A stretch of DNA of 64,000 nucleotides from Ramlibacter pinisoli (GCF_009758015.1 NZ_WSEL01000003.1:1612001-1676000), one strand, 5' to 3'; shown: positions 38,826-48,638, counted from the stretch's first letter. The notes: generated by a model from the letters alone, not told the origin. Program-made: numbers and translations.

Positions 38826-39788
38826 ATGAAGCGCAGACACCTCCTCCTCTCCGGCATGGCCGCGGCCGCGGCACTGCCCACATTCGCCCAGCAACGCCCG
38901 ATCCGGCTGATCGTCCCCTACGCCGCCGGCGGCCCCATCGACGTCACGGCCCGCGTGCTGGCCGAGCGGGTCAAGGACTCGCTGGGCACGGTGATCATCG
39001 AGAACCGGCCGGGTGGCGGCGGCAACATCGGTGCCGATGCGGTGGCCAAGGCCGCGCCGGACGGGCTGACGATCGGCATTTCGGCGGTCGCGACGCACGC
39101 CATCAATCCCTGGCTGTTCAGCAGGATGCCCTACGACGCGGTGAAGGACTTCGCCGCGATCACGCAGATGGTCCGCGTGCCCAACGTGCTGGTGGTCAAC
39201 GCCGAGACCGCCGCGCGGCTGAAGATCAACACCCTCGCAGACCTCATCGCCTACGCCAAGGCCAACCCCGCCAAGCTGAACTACGGCAGCGGCGGCAACG
39301 GCAGCGCCGGCCACCTGGCGGGCGAGATGTTCAAGCGCGACGCCGGCATCTTCGCCGTGCACATCCCCTACAACGGCGGCAACCCGGCGCAGCTGGCCCT
39401 GCTGTCGGGCCAGGTCGACTTCAATTTCGACAACCTGGCCACCGCGGCCCCGAACATCCGCGCCGGCAAGCTGAAGGCGCTGGCCGTCACCACGCTGCAT
39501 GCCTCGCCCAGCCTGCCGGGCGTGCCGCCGGTCGCCGACACGCTCAAGGGCTTCGCCATCGACACCTGGTGGGGCCTGGTCGCGCCGGCGGCGACGCCCA
39601 GGGAGACCATCGCGCGCCTGAACCAGGCCTTCGTGGCGGCCCTGCGCACCGACGAGTCGAAGACGCGATTCGCCGGCCTCATGGCCGAGCCGGTGGCCAC
39701 CACCCCCGAGGAATTCCAGGCTTTCATGCGCTCGGAACTGGCCAAGTACGAGAAGGTGGTCAAGGCTTCCGGCGCCAAGGTCGATTGA
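38826..39788 (+). CDS. Bug/TctC-family extracytoplasmic binding protein
   Basis: 320 residues with a twin-Arg-like start (MKRRHLLLSGMAAAAALPTFAQQ) that may be a Tat or Sec signal. The mature IRLIVPYAAGGPIDVTARVLAER and NYGSGGNGSAGHLAGEMFKR segments identify the family. It is the second orphan Bug protein in the window and shares the family plan, not close identity, with the one at 29549. No TctAB genes are near. The ligand is unknown. It lies 60 bp after valS. Confidence 0.9.
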   Translation: MKRRHLLLSGMAAAAALPTFAQQRPIRLIVPYAAGGPIDVTARVLAERVKDSLGTVIIENRPGGGGNIGADAVAKAAPDGLTIGISAVATHAINPWLFSRMPYDAVKDFAAITQMVRVPNVLVVNAETAARLKINTLADLIAYAKANPAKLNYGSGGNGSAGHLAGEMFKRDAGIFAVHIPYNGGNPAQLALLSGQVDFNFDNLATAAPNIRAGKLKALAVTTLHASPSLPGVPPVADTLKGFAIDTWWGLVAPAATPRETIARLNQAFVAALRTDESKTRFAGLMAEPVATTPEEFQAFMRSELAKYEKVVKASGAKVD

Positions 39789-39898
39789 CCCGGGGCCGCA
39801 GCCCCGGCCAGATGCGCCGGGGCCACGCAGACTGCAAGCAAACGCAAAAATCCCACTTGCTCATCTGTAGAGTCTTCCGCAACGATTTAGCGCGGCAG

Positions 39899-40025
39899 CC
39901 AATCCGATATTGGAGATAGCGCTCCTTTTTCCGTAGCGTCGGGCGATCAAGCCTCGCCGCTAGCTGTGCGGTTTGTCCGACAAGCGTCGAGCTACAAGCG
40001 GCGTACATTGTTCCGAACGGAAACA
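39899..40025 (+). promoter_or_regulatory. Palindrome-rich leader of the small outer-membrane protein gene
   Basis: This gap contains CCAAT-CCGAT-ATTGG (39899-39913) and TTCCG-AA-CGGAA (40011-40022), two separate dyads, the second only 17 bp before the ATG. The stretch is more AT-rich than its neighbours. No gene is seen between 39789 and 40038. GAGGAG precedes the ATG. Confidence 0.35.
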
Positions 40026-40038
40026 GCGAGGAGCGGCG

Positions 40039-40638
40039 ATGTCAGTCAGCCAACTGCGGATTCCTCCAACCCTCTGGGCGGTGCTCGGCGCCTGTGCGCT
40101 GGCCAGTACACCAGCCCTCGCGCAGGACGCGGCGCCCGGGTCGCTGCGACCTCCCACCACCAGCGTGGGCTTGAACGCCAACCGGGTTTCCATGCCGATC
40201 GGCTGCGGCGCCTCGCTGCTGCCCTGCGGCCAGGAACAGGCCTCGCTGGCCGCGCTGCGGCAGCCCCGCAGCCTCAACTGGGCGGTCGAGGTGGGCAGCC
40301 TCAACCTCGCCTCGGCGCCGCGCCCCGGCTGGTGGACCGGCCGCCAAGGCATGAGCCTGAGCGTGGTCGGCCGCCAGCCCCTGTTCGGCAGCAGCTTCTC
40401 GCTCTATGGGCGCCTCGGCACCGCGACCACCACCGCTCTGGGGGACACCGGTGCGGCCATGGCGGCGCCCGTCCCCCTGGGCGAGGGCAGCTACGGGATG
40501 GCGTTCGGGGCCGGCGTGAGCATGGACGTCACGCAGCGCCTGTCGGCCACGTTCGGCGTCGACAGCTACGACCTGCGCGGCCCCGCCAACGGTGGCCCGG
40601 TGCGCTCGACCAGCCTGGGCCTGCAGTACCGCTACTAG
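40039..40638 (+). CDS. Putative small outer-membrane beta-barrel protein
   Basis: 199 residues from the ATG with GAGGAG upstream. A signal peptide (ending CALASTPALAQ) is followed by alternating polar/hydrophobic strands (LNWAVEVGSLNL, MSLSVVGRQPLF, FSLYGRLG, SYGMAFGAGVSMDV, LSATFGVDSYDL). The terminal LGLQYRY ends in an aromatic residue, as outer-membrane barrels do. This suggests an eight-strand OmpA/OmpW-like barrel of unknown role. Two Cys (SMPIGCG, LLPCG) near the mature N-terminus could pair. It is convergent with livF with a 4-bp gap. Confidence 0.65.
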   Translation: MSVSQLRIPPTLWAVLGACALASTPALAQDAAPGSLRPPTTSVGLNANRVSMPIGCGASLLPCGQEQASLAALRQPRSLNWAVEVGSLNLASAPRPGWWTGRQGMSLSVVGRQPLFGSSFSLYGRLGTATTTALGDTGAAMAAPVPLGEGSYGMAFGAGVSMDVTQRLSATFGVDSYDLRGPANGGPVRSTSLGLQYRY

Positions 40639-40642
40639 GCGT

Positions 40643-41359
40643 TCACTCGCCCAGGTAGGCGGCCCGCACCTTGGGGTCGCTGAGCATCTGCCGGGCCTCG
40701 CCGGCCATGGTGATGAGGCCCGACTCCATGACGTAGCCGCGGTCGGCGATCTGCAGCGCGCGGCTGGCGTTCTGCTCCACCAGCAGCACGGTGACGCCTT
40801 GCGCGTACACCTCGCGCACCACCTCGAAGATCTTGTCGACCATGATGGGCGACAGGCCCATCGACGGTTCGTCGAGCAGCAGCACGCGCGGGCGGCTCAT
40901 GAGCGCACGGCCCATCGCCAGCATCTGCTGCTCGCCGCCGGACATGGTGCCGGCCAGCTGGTCGCGCCTTTCCTTCAGGCGCGGGAAGATGGTGAACACC
41001 TTGTCGAGGTCGCTCGCCACCTCGGCGCGGTCGTTGCGGATGTGCGCGCCCATCTGCAGGTTCTCGGTGATGGTCATGCGCGTGAACACGCCGCGGCCCT
41101 CGGGCACCATGGCCAGGCCTTCCTTCACCAGGTCCCAGGCGCCGCGGCCGCGGATGCTGCGACCGAGGTACTGGATGTCGCCGTCGTTCATCGGCAGCAG
41201 GCCGGTGATGGCCTTCATGGTGGTGGTCTTGCCGGCGCCGTTGGAGCCGATCAGCGTGACCAGCTCGCCCGCGTGGACCTCGAAATCCACCCCCTTGACC
41301 GCCTGGATGCCGCCGTACGCGACCTTCAGGCCACTGACCTTCAGCAGGACGTCCGCCAT
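40643..41359 (-). CDS. livF: Branched-chain amino acid ABC transporter ATPase LivF
   Basis: 238 residues. Walker A is GSNGAGKTTTM, the signature MSGGEQQMLAMGRAL and Walker B LLLDEPSMGLSP, with the His switch replaced by LLVEQN as usual for LivF. It hydrolyses ATP for uptake of branched-chain or related amino acids. It is the last gene of livHMGF and starts 1 bp after livG. Confidence 0.95.
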   Translation of the reverse strand: MADVLLKVSGLKVAYGGIQAVKGVDFEVHAGELVTLIGSNGAGKTTTMKAITGLLPMNDGDIQYLGRSIRGRGAWDLVKEGLAMVPEGRGVFTRMTITENLQMGAHIRNDRAEVASDLDKVFTIFPRLKERRDQLAGTMSGGEQQMLAMGRALMSRPRVLLLDEPSMGLSPIMVDKIFEVVREVYAQGVTVLLVEQNASRALQIADRGYVMESGLITMAGEARQMLSDPKVRAAYLGE

Positions 41360-41360
41360 C

Positions 41361-42131
<771 letters not shown>

Positions 42132-42142
42132 GGCCCTCTCCC

Positions 42143-43231
42143 TCACTTGCCCGCCGGCGTCGGCAGCGACTTGCCGTGCTCGGGGGTGGGCCACAGCCCG
42201 CGCGGGCGCAGCAGCATGACGATGATCATGGCCAGCGCGATGAGCAGCTGGCGCAGGATGGACGCATCGAGGCGGCCGTCGGTGAGCCGCTGCAGGTCGA
42301 ACACGCCCGACACCCAGCGCAGCACCTCGGGCATGGCCGACAGCAGCACCGCGCCGAGGATCACCCCCGGCAGGTGGCCGATGCCGCCCAGCACCACCAT
42401 GGCGACGATCATCACCGACTCCATCAGGCTGAACGACTCGGGCGAGACGAAACCCTGGAAGGCCGCGAACATCGCGCCCGACACGCCGCCGAAGGTGGCG
42501 CCCATGCCGAACGCCATCAGCTTCATGTTGCGGGTGTTGATGCCCATGGCCTTGGCGGCGATCTCGTCCTCGCGGATGGCCATCCAGGCGCGGCCGATGC
42601 GCGAGAGCTCGAGCCGGTGGCAGATGACCACCGACAGCACCACCAGGATGAGGAAGAAGTAGTAGTAGAGCGTCACCGCCGACAGCGTGTAGTCGCCGAT
42701 CTCCAGCGGGCGGCCCAGGTTCAGGCCCAGGATGCGGATCGAGTCGATCTGGTTCAGGCCCTTGGGACCGTTGGTGATGTTCACCGGGTGGTCCAGGTTG
42801 TTCAGGAACACCCGGATGATCTCGCCGAAGCCGAGCGTGACGATGGCCAGGTAGTCGCCGCGCAGCTTCAGGGTCGGCGCGCCCAGCAGGATGCCCAGCA
42901 CGCCCGCGATGAAGGCGCCCAGTGGCACCACCAGCCAGATCGACGTGTGCAACCCGGTGGGAAACAGGCGCGCGAACCAGGCGAAGGTCTCGGACAGGTG
43001 GGGCGACGCCATCAGGCCGTACATGTAGGCGCCGATGGCGAAGAAGGCCACGAAGCCCAGGTCGAGCAGGCCGGCAAAGCCCACCACGATGTTCAGGCCC
43101 AGCGCGAGCAGCACGTACAGCAGCGCCACGTCGGCGATGCGCACCCAGAAGTTGCCCATGTACTGCAGCAGCAGTGGCAGCAGGACGAGCGCGGCGCCGA
43201 AAGCGATCCAGCCGGTGCGGGTGGTCTTCAT
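42143..43231 (-). CDS. livM: Branched-chain amino acid ABC transporter permease LivM
   Basis: 362 residues with about ten hydrophobic segments. ALGLNIVVGFAGLLDLG, LRGDYLAIVTLGFGEIIRV and the ATPase-docking region around RAWMAIREDEIAAKAMGIN are the LivM hallmarks. It follows livH by 15 bp. Confidence 0.95.
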   Translation of the reverse strand: MKTTRTGWIAFGAALVLLPLLLQYMGNFWVRIADVALLYVLLALGLNIVVGFAGLLDLGFVAFFAIGAYMYGLMASPHLSETFAWFARLFPTGLHTSIWLVVPLGAFIAGVLGILLGAPTLKLRGDYLAIVTLGFGEIIRVFLNNLDHPVNITNGPKGLNQIDSIRILGLNLGRPLEIGDYTLSAVTLYYYFFLILVVLSVVICHRLELSRIGRAWMAIREDEIAAKAMGINTRNMKLMAFGMGATFGGVSGAMFAAFQGFVSPESFSLMESVMIVAMVVLGGIGHLPGVILGAVLLSAMPEVLRWVSGVFDLQRLTDGRLDASILRQLLIALAMIIVMLLRPRGLWPTPEHGKSLPTPAGK

Positions 43232-43246
43232 GGTGTCGCTCCCACG

Positions 43247-44176
43247 TCAGGCCCGGTCCGCCACCCGCTCGCCGAGCAGGCCCGAGGGCCGCAGCGTGAG
43301 CATGATGATCAGGACGATGAAGGCGAAGATGTCGCTGTAGTGGCTGCCCAGCACGCCGCCGGTGAGCACGCCGATGTAGCCCGAGCCGATGGACTCGATG
43401 AGGCCCAGCAGGATGCCGCCGACCACCGCGCCGGCCAGGTTGCCGATGCCGCCGAACACCGCCGCCGTGAAGGCCTTGAGCCCGGGCAGGAAGCCCATGG
43501 TGTGCTGCACCGTGCCGTAGTTGGACGCGTACATGATGCCGGCGATGGTGGCCAGCACGGCGCCGATGATGAAGGTGGCCGAGATCACCATGTCGGGCCG
43601 CACCCCCATCAGCGCCGCGACCCGCGGGTTCTCGGCCGTGGCGCGCATGGCGCGTCCCAGCTTGGTGTAGTTCACCAGGTACATCAGCACCGCCAGCGAG
43701 ACCGCGGTCAGGCCCAGGATCATGATCTGCGTGGGCGTGATGACGGCGCCGCCGAACTGGATGGGGGCCGCCGGCAGCAGCGTGGGATAGGGCTTGTAGT
43801 TCGGCTTGAAGATGATCATCGCCAGCGTCTGCAGCAGGATCGACATGCCGATGGCGGTGATCAGGGGCGCCAGCTTCGGGCTGTTGCGCAGCGGCCGGTA
43901 GGCGACCTTCTCGATCACGAAGTTCAGCGCCGCCGCGACCACGCAGGAGATGATCATCGCGACCAGCAGGATGATCCAGCCGGGCACGCCGGGCATGGCT
44001 TCCTGCATCTGCACGATGATGGCCCAGCTCGTGAGCGCCCCCACCATCAGCACCTCGCCGTGCGCGAAGTTGATCAGGTTGATGATGCCGTACACCATGG
44101 TGTAGCCAAGGGCCACCAGGGCATACATGCTGCCCAGGACCAGACCGTTGATGATCTGCTGCAGCAGGATTTCCAT
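43247..44176 (-). CDS. livH: Branched-chain amino acid ABC transporter permease LivH
   Basis: 309 residues from ATG 44176. The start MEILLQQIINGLVLGSMYAL, then YGIINLINFAHGEVLMVGA, and RAMRATAENPRVAALMGV (ATPase docking) are typical of LivH. It is first in the cassette. No substrate-binding LivK/LivJ gene is adjacent; the upstream neighbour is the truncated rarA. Confidence 0.95.
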   Translation of the reverse strand: MEILLQQIINGLVLGSMYALVALGYTMVYGIINLINFAHGEVLMVGALTSWAIIVQMQEAMPGVPGWIILLVAMIISCVVAAALNFVIEKVAYRPLRNSPKLAPLITAIGMSILLQTLAMIIFKPNYKPYPTLLPAAPIQFGGAVITPTQIMILGLTAVSLAVLMYLVNYTKLGRAMRATAENPRVAALMGVRPDMVISATFIIGAVLATIAGIMYASNYGTVQHTMGFLPGLKAFTAAVFGGIGNLAGAVVGGILLGLIESIGSGYIGVLTGGVLGSHYSDIFAFIVLIIMLTLRPSGLLGERVADRA

Positions 44177-44289
44177 AGACTGGTTCTCTCTCCGTTTCCT
44201 GGCCGGTCGCCTGGCGCCGTCGGGCCCTTCCGGTGGTCGGGCCGCATCGCGCGACCCGTGCGGTCTCGTGGACCTCGGGGCCATCTAGC

Positions 44290-44320
44290 AAAAAACCCGC
44301 CATGCATGCAGGACGGGTTT
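44290..44320 (-). terminator. Intrinsic terminator between rarA and livH
   Basis: On the minus strand AAACCCG ... CGGGTTT is followed by three more T, 60 bp after the rarA stop. It fits a terminator for rarA. A second dyad, CCAAGCG/CGCTTGG, lies at 44341-44369 right after the rarA stop. Confidence 0.7.
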
Positions 44321-44333
44321 GATTCTGGCGCGG

Positions 44334-44339
44334 ATTGTA
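44334..44339 (-). promoter_or_regulatory. Candidate -10 box for livHMGF
   Basis: TACAAT on the minus strand lies just upstream of the terminator hairpin. If it is a promoter, the liv transcript would carry that hairpin in its leader. No good -35 was found. Confidence 0.3.
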
Positions 44340-44378
44340 GCCAAGCGACTCAGCCGGACAGCCGCTTGGCGGCGGGGT

Positions 44379-45299
44379 TTACCCTTCCTGCCGGCCGTCG
44401 CCGTCGTCCGGGCGCGCGTTCATGTTCTGCAGCTCGCGCAGCTTCTCGCCGATGCGGATCTCGAGCCCGCGTCCGACCGGACGGTAGAACGCCGGCGGCT
44501 CCACGCCTTCGGGGAAATAGGTCTCGCCCGCCGCGAAGCCGCCTTCTTCGTCGTGGGCGTAACGGTAGCCCTTGCCGTACGCCAGGTCCTTCATCAGCTG
44601 CGTCGGCGCGTTGCGCAGGTGCAGCGGCACGGGCCGGGTGCCGTCCTGGCGCACGAAGGCCTTGGCCTCGTTGAAGGCCTTGTAGACCGCGTTCGACTTG
44701 GGCGCGACGGCGAGGTAGACCACGCATTGCGCCAGCGCCAGCTCGCCCTCCGGCGAGCCGAGCCGCTCGTAGGTGTCGGCCGCGTCCAGCGCCAGCCGCA
44801 GCGCGCGCGGGTCGGCCAGGCCGATGTCCTCGCTGGCCATGCGCACCAGCCGGCGTGCCATGTAGCGCGGGTCGGCGCCACCATCGAGCATGCGCACGAA
44901 CCAGTACAGCGAGGCGTCGGGATCGGAGCCGCGCACCGACTTGTGCAGCGCGCTGATGGTGTCGTAGAACTGCTCGCCGCCCTTGTCGTAGCGGCGCATG
45001 CGCTCGCCCAGCACCTTGAGCAGCCAGGCGTCGCCAATCGCCTCGAGCTTCTCGTTGGCCGCCGCCACCGCCAGCGTCTCCAGCGTGTTGAGCAGCCGGC
45101 GCGCATCGCCGTCGGCATAGGCGACCAGCCGGGCGAGCGCGGCCTCCTCCACCGCCGGCACCGCGCCCAGCGCCTGCGCCTTGCCGACGATGGTGCGCAG
45201 GTCGTCCTCGGTGAGCGGCTGCAGGACGTACACCGCCGCCCGCGACAGCAGCGCCGAGTTCACCTCGAACGAGGGGTTCTTCGTGGGAGTCGCCCCCAT
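44379..45299 (-). pseudogene. rarA: rarA (mgsA), 3' part only, cut by the island
   Basis: The 306-residue frame matches RarA/MgsA, a DNA-repair AAA+ ATPase acting at stalled forks, from the sensor-1 region onward (NPSFEVNSALLSRAAVYVLQPL, then GDARRLLNTLE, the SVRGSDPDASLYWFVRML block and YGKGYRYAHDEEGG). Normal RarA has about 430-450 residues; the missing roughly 130 hold Walker A and Walker B. The usual GATTENPSFEV is here GATPTKNPSFEV, so the break lies inside this motif. The 5' part should lie to the right of the island, outside the window. The remnant cannot be an active ATPase. Confidence 0.88.
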
Positions 45300-45302
45300 A
45301 AC

Positions 45303-45388
45303 CTACATAGTTGGTGAGTGAGTGAGTAACTCCCCTCTGGCTTTGCTATGTATCACAACTATGTAGAACGAGCTTCCAGCACATAGTT
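45303..45388. repeat. Repeats at the island end: 11-bp inverted repeat and extra CTATGT motifs
   Basis: CTACATAGTTG (45303-45313) and CAACTATGTAG (45356-45366) are perfect inverted copies. A third ACATAGTT (45381-45388) and a partial CTATGTA (45347-45353) share the core. Several copies of a short motif within 90 bp of an insertion end resemble recombinase or transposase binding sites. Confidence 0.6.
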
Positions 45389-45396
45389 CTGGCAGT

Positions 45397-45510
45397 TCAC
45401 GAGAAGAGTTCGGCCACGGCAATCCCCAGGCCCTTGGCCAACCTTTCGAATACGTCGAGCGACACAGTCCGGCCCTGTGCAGCGCTGGTCGTGCAGACGA
45501 GCGGAGACGT
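45397..45510 (-). pseudogene. C-terminal remnant of an XRE/Cro-type regulator
   Basis: The frame directly after the copA stop reads TSAAQGRTVSLDVFERLAKGLGIAVAELFS and then stops. This is the end of a helix-turn-helix XRE domain (the SLDxLERLAKALGVxxAELF pattern). There is no start codon and no first helix-turn-helix; the part before it is replaced by copA. It looks like a leftover of a regulator lost when copA was joined here. Confidence 0.6.
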
Positions 45511-48060
45511 TCAGTCGACGCTCACCGTCCGCAGGCGAAGCGCGTTTGCGATGACGCTTACCGACGAAAGCGCCATCGCAGCTGCAGCCACCACGGGCGA
45601 GAGCAGCAGCCCGAAGAGAGGGTACAGCACGCCCGCGGCGAGCGGAATGCCCGCTACGTTGTAGGCGAAGCTGAGGAAGAGGTTTTGCCGGATGTTCCGC
45701 ATCGTCGCCTGCGACAGCTTGCGGGCGCGGACGATGCCCATCAGGTCGCCCTTCAGGAGCGTCACGCCGGAGCTCTCCATCGCCACGTCCGTCCCAGTCC
45801 CCATCGCGATGCCCACTTCGGCCGCAGCCAGCGCCGGGGCATCGTTCACGCCGTCGCCGGCCATGGCGACTACGCGGCCTTCACCGCGCAGGCGCTGCAC
45901 GATGTTCGCCTTGTCTTCCGGGAAGACCTCTGCGACCACTTCGTCGATGCCCAGCTCCTTGCCGACAGCTTCGGCGGTCGTCTTGCCGTCACCGGTGAGC
46001 ATCACGATTCGCACGCCGGCTTCCCGCAGAGCCTTCAGAGCAGCAGGCGTGGTCTCCTTGATGGGGTCTGCGATGGCGACGAAGCCTGCGAGCCTGCCGG
46101 CCAGGGCTACGAAGATGACGGTCGCAGAACGTGCACGCTGCTTTTCCGCCGCGGCCTGCAGCGACGCAACGTCGACACCGCGCTCGCCGAGGAACTTGCC
46201 CGCACCACTGACGACGTCCATACCGCCGACCCTGCCGACTACTCCTTTGCCCACAGGCGAGTCGAAGTCGGTGACCTCCGAGAGCTGCAGCCTGCGTTCT
46301 TGTGCCGCCGCCACAACCGCCATCGCCAGGGGGTGTTCGCTCGCGCGCTCGACGCTGGCGAGCTTCTGGAGCAGGTCGTCGGACTGAAAGCCCGCTGCCG
46401 CCTCAATGTGAACCACTTTTGGCCGGCCCTCTGTCAATGTGCCCGTCTTATCGACCACCAAGGTATCCACCTTCTCCATGCGCTCGAGCGCCTCGGCATC
46501 CCGAATTAGGACGCCGTGCTGGGCGCCGCGCCCAACTCCGACCATGATGGACATGGGCGTGGCGAGGCCCAGCGCGCAGGGGCAGGCGATGATGAGGACA
46601 GCCACGGAGGTGATGAGTGCATACGAAAACGCCGGGCTGGGGCCCCAGAGCAGCCAAGCTCCGAATGTGACGAGGGCGACCACGATGACGACCGGCACGA
46701 ACCACGCGGCAACCTGGTCGGCCATTCGCTGGATGGGAGCGCGGCTGCGCTGAGCGGCCGCCACCATGTGGACGATCTGCGATAGGAGGGTGTCGGCCCC
46801 GACCTTTTCCGCCTTCATCACGAAGCCCCCGGTCTGGTTGATGGTGCCGGCCGTGACCTTCGACCCTGGCGCCTTGGCCACCGGCATTGGCTCCCCCGTC
46901 ACCATGGACTCGTCGACCGTTCCCTTGCCCTCGATGAGCTCTCCATCCACGGGCACCTTCTCGCCTGGTCGCACCCGCAGGTGTTCGCCAACCTGGATGG
47001 TGTCAATCTGCACCGTCTCGTCGGAGCCGTCGGAGCCCACGCGAACGGCTGTCTTAGGTGCCAAGTCGAGGAGGGCCTTGATGGCGCCTGAGGTCTTCTC
47101 GCGAGCGCGCAGCTCGAGGACCTGGCCAAGGAGCACCAGCACCGTGATGACGGCCGCCGCCTCGAAGTAGATGGCCACCGCTCCCTCATGTCCGCGCAGC
47201 TCCGGCGGGAATAGGCCCGGAGCGAGCGTGCCGACCATGCTGTACAGCCAGGCCGCGCCTGTGCCGAGCGCGATCAGGGTGAACATGTTCAGGCTGCGGT
47301 TCAACAATGACTGCCAGCCCCGAACAAAGAAGGGCCAGCCGGCCCAAAGCACCACCGGCGTTCCGAACAGCATTTGTATCCAGTTCGAGGTCTGTGGTCG
47401 CACCAGATGGCCGATGTCGAACAGGTGCCCGCCCATCTCCAAGAACAACACCGGCAAGGTCAGCACCAGGCCAATCCAGAACCTGCGGGTCATATCCCGC
47501 AGCTCCGGGCTCTCACCGGTCTCGCCAGTGGCAATCACCGGCTCGAGGGCCATTCCGCAAATGGGACAGTTGCCTGGGCCCATCTGACGGATTTCCGGGT
47601 GCATCGGACACGTGTACTCGACGTCCTTCCCGCCCGTCACCGCCGCTGGTGCAGCGCCGGACCCCTTCGCCGGCGCAGCGTGGTGATGATGGTGGTCGTG
47701 GTGCTTTTGGGCCTGGCTGTGGCCGTGGCCGTGCGCATGGGTCGACGGAGCGCCGACCGGCTCCAGGAACATGCCGCACTTAGGACACTTTCCAGGCCCT
47801 GCCTGGCGCACCTCCGGGTGCATGGGGCAGGTGTACTCGGCGTCGCCTGACGTTACGGCCTGGTCACCATGGGCATCGTGCGCATGGTGCGCATGGTGCG
47901 CATGGTGCGCATGGTCGGCGTGGTCGGCGTGGTCGGCGTGGTCGGCGTGGTCGGCGTGGTCGGCGTGGTCGGCGTGGTCGGCGTGGTCGGCGTGGTCATG
48001 ATGATGGTCGTGCGGGTGCTCAGCACCGCGCTCTCCATGGGAGGAGTTTTCCCGTTGCAT
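45511..48060 (-). CDS. copA: Copper-exporting P1B-type ATPase with His-rich repeat N-terminus
   Basis: 849 residues. The first 65 or so are His-rich, with nine HAD and four HAH triplets in a row. Two heavy-metal-binding domains follow, each YTCPMHPE(V/I)RQ.GPG.CP.CGM.LEP. The rest is a P1B-1 ATPase: [14 protein letters not shown] (CPC metal site), [11 protein letters not shown] (phosphorylated Asp), [17 protein letters not shown] and [13 protein letters not shown]. The protein pumps Cu(I) to the periplasm. Unusually it has no CxxC HMA domain of its own; the separate HMA protein upstream in the operon may serve as its chaperone. It is last in a four-gene minus-strand operon. Confidence 0.93.
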   Translation of the reverse strand: MQRENSSHGERGAEHPHDHHHDHADHADHADHADHADHADHADHADHADHAHHAHHAHHAHDAHGDQAVTSGDAEYTCPMHPEVRQAGPGKCPKCGMFLEPVGAPSTHAHGHGHSQAQKHHDHHHHHAAPAKGSGAAPAAVTGGKDVEYTCPMHPEIRQMGPGNCPICGMALEPVIATGETGESPELRDMTRRFWIGLVLTLPVLFLEMGGHLFDIGHLVRPQTSNWIQMLFGTPVVLWAGWPFFVRGWQSLLNRSLNMFTLIALGTGAAWLYSMVGTLAPGLFPPELRGHEGAVAIYFEAAAVITVLVLLGQVLELRAREKTSGAIKALLDLAPKTAVRVGSDGSDETVQIDTIQVGEHLRVRPGEKVPVDGELIEGKGTVDESMVTGEPMPVAKAPGSKVTAGTINQTGGFVMKAEKVGADTLLSQIVHMVAAAQRSRAPIQRMADQVAAWFVPVVIVVALVTFGAWLLWGPSPAFSYALITSVAVLIIACPCALGLATPMSIMVGVGRGAQHGVLIRDAEALERMEKVDTLVVDKTGTLTEGRPKVVHIEAAAGFQSDDLLQKLASVERASEHPLAMAVVAAAQERRLQLSEVTDFDSPVGKGVVGRVGGMDVVSGAGKFLGERGVDVASLQAAAEKQRARSATVIFVALAGRLAGFVAIADPIKETTPAALKALREAGVRIVMLTGDGKTTAEAVGKELGIDEVVAEVFPEDKANIVQRLRGEGRVVAMAGDGVNDAPALAAAEVGIAMGTGTDVAMESSGVTLLKGDLMGIVRARKLSQATMRNIRQNLFLSFAYNVAGIPLAAGVLYPLFGLLLSPVVAAAAMALSSVSVIANALRLRTVSVD
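47878..47994 (-). repeat. 9-bp tandem repeats coding the CopA His-rich stretch
   Basis: Plus-strand GTGCGCATG occurs four times (47878-47913) and GTCGGCGTG nine times (47914-47994), without interruption. On the coding strand they give HAH and HAD. Being in frame, copy-number change would alter only the number of His. Confidence 0.95.
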
Positions 48061-48119
48061 GGCGTGCTCCAGTTTTCTTTAGTTTGGGGCCAGGCGAGCC
48101 GCTCGCGCAGCGCCCAGCC

Positions 48120-48437
48120 TCAGGTTGTGAACGGACGGACCAGCAACCAGATTGCCAACAGGGCCAAACACACCCAACACAACCAGAAGAGCACTCGCTC
48201 CCACCAACGGGGCTCTCGCTCGACTGCCTCCAGCCGGTGTTTCAGGCTCATCCCGACCCCGTGGATCAAGATGCCGGTCACGAGGATGGGGATCGCGTAT
48301 CCGCGAAGGGCATCTGGCACCAACAGGGCCAGTCCGGCGCCCAGGACGATTGCGCCCAGACCGGAGGCGACCTCCGCAGCTTTAGCTGCGCCGCGGGCCA
48401 TCGCCTTTCCGGCTGCCGCCGTGTGAGTGGCCCCCAT
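48120..48437 (-). CDS. Small membrane protein of the copper operon
   Basis: 105 residues if started at ATG 48437, which overlaps DUF2933 by 56 bp; ATG 48401 ([11 protein letters not shown]) gives a 20-bp overlap and is equally likely. Three hydrophobic helices can be read ([57 protein letters not shown]) around a charged loop [18 protein letters not shown] do not recognise the family. Its place between DUF2933 and copA suggests a role at the inner membrane in copper export. Confidence 0.7.
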   Translation of the reverse strand: MGATHTAAAGKAMARGAAKAAEVASGLGAIVLGAGLALLVPDALRGYAIPILVTGILIHGVGMSLKHRLEAVEREPRWWERVLFWLCWVCLALLAIWLLVRPFTT

Positions 48438-48624
48438 GGCCGTGCCCCCGGTGCATGAACATGTGCATCACTGGGCAAGCGGCCAGGAAGGCGTAGGGCA
48501 GCAGCGCCAGGACATGGTCCTTGTGCACCAGGTACAGGTAGATGCTCGCGGCAACCGCGACCAAGGTCGCGACGATGCCGAAAGGCGTCTTCCAGAATGA
48601 AGGGCGGGCGTGCTGCTGGTCCAT
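48382..48624 (-). CDS. DUF2933 family membrane protein
   Basis: 80 residues. A helix pair ([39 protein letters not shown]) is followed by a His/Gly-rich tail, [12 protein letters not shown]. The [17 protein letters not shown] block is the DUF2933 signature, a family found in copper and heavy-metal clusters; its Cys/Met/His content suggests metal binding. It starts 14 bp after the HMA gene. Confidence 0.82.
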   Translation of the reverse strand: MDQQHARPSFWKTPFGIVATLVAVAASIYLYLVHKDHVLALLPYAFLAACPVMHMFMHRGHGHGGHSHGGSRKGDGPRRS

Positions 48625-48638
48625 GCTGGGCTCCTATG

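Noticed and set aside
44379..45299. rarA considered as a complete short gene
   Set aside because: The frame lacks the ATPase P-loop and Walker B regions that define RarA, and begins inside the sensor-1 motif next to island repeats.
47878..47994. Tandem repeats considered as a CRISPR or replication iteron array
   Set aside because: The units are 9 bp, have no spacers and lie in frame inside copA, coding His-Ala-Asp/His triplets.
47869..48426. Plus-strand open frame starting [10 protein letters not shown] with Val/Gly repeats across the CopA His-repeat
   Set aside because: It is the mirror of the 9-bp repeats in the copA coding strand; copA and the genes after it have clear family motifs on the minus strand.
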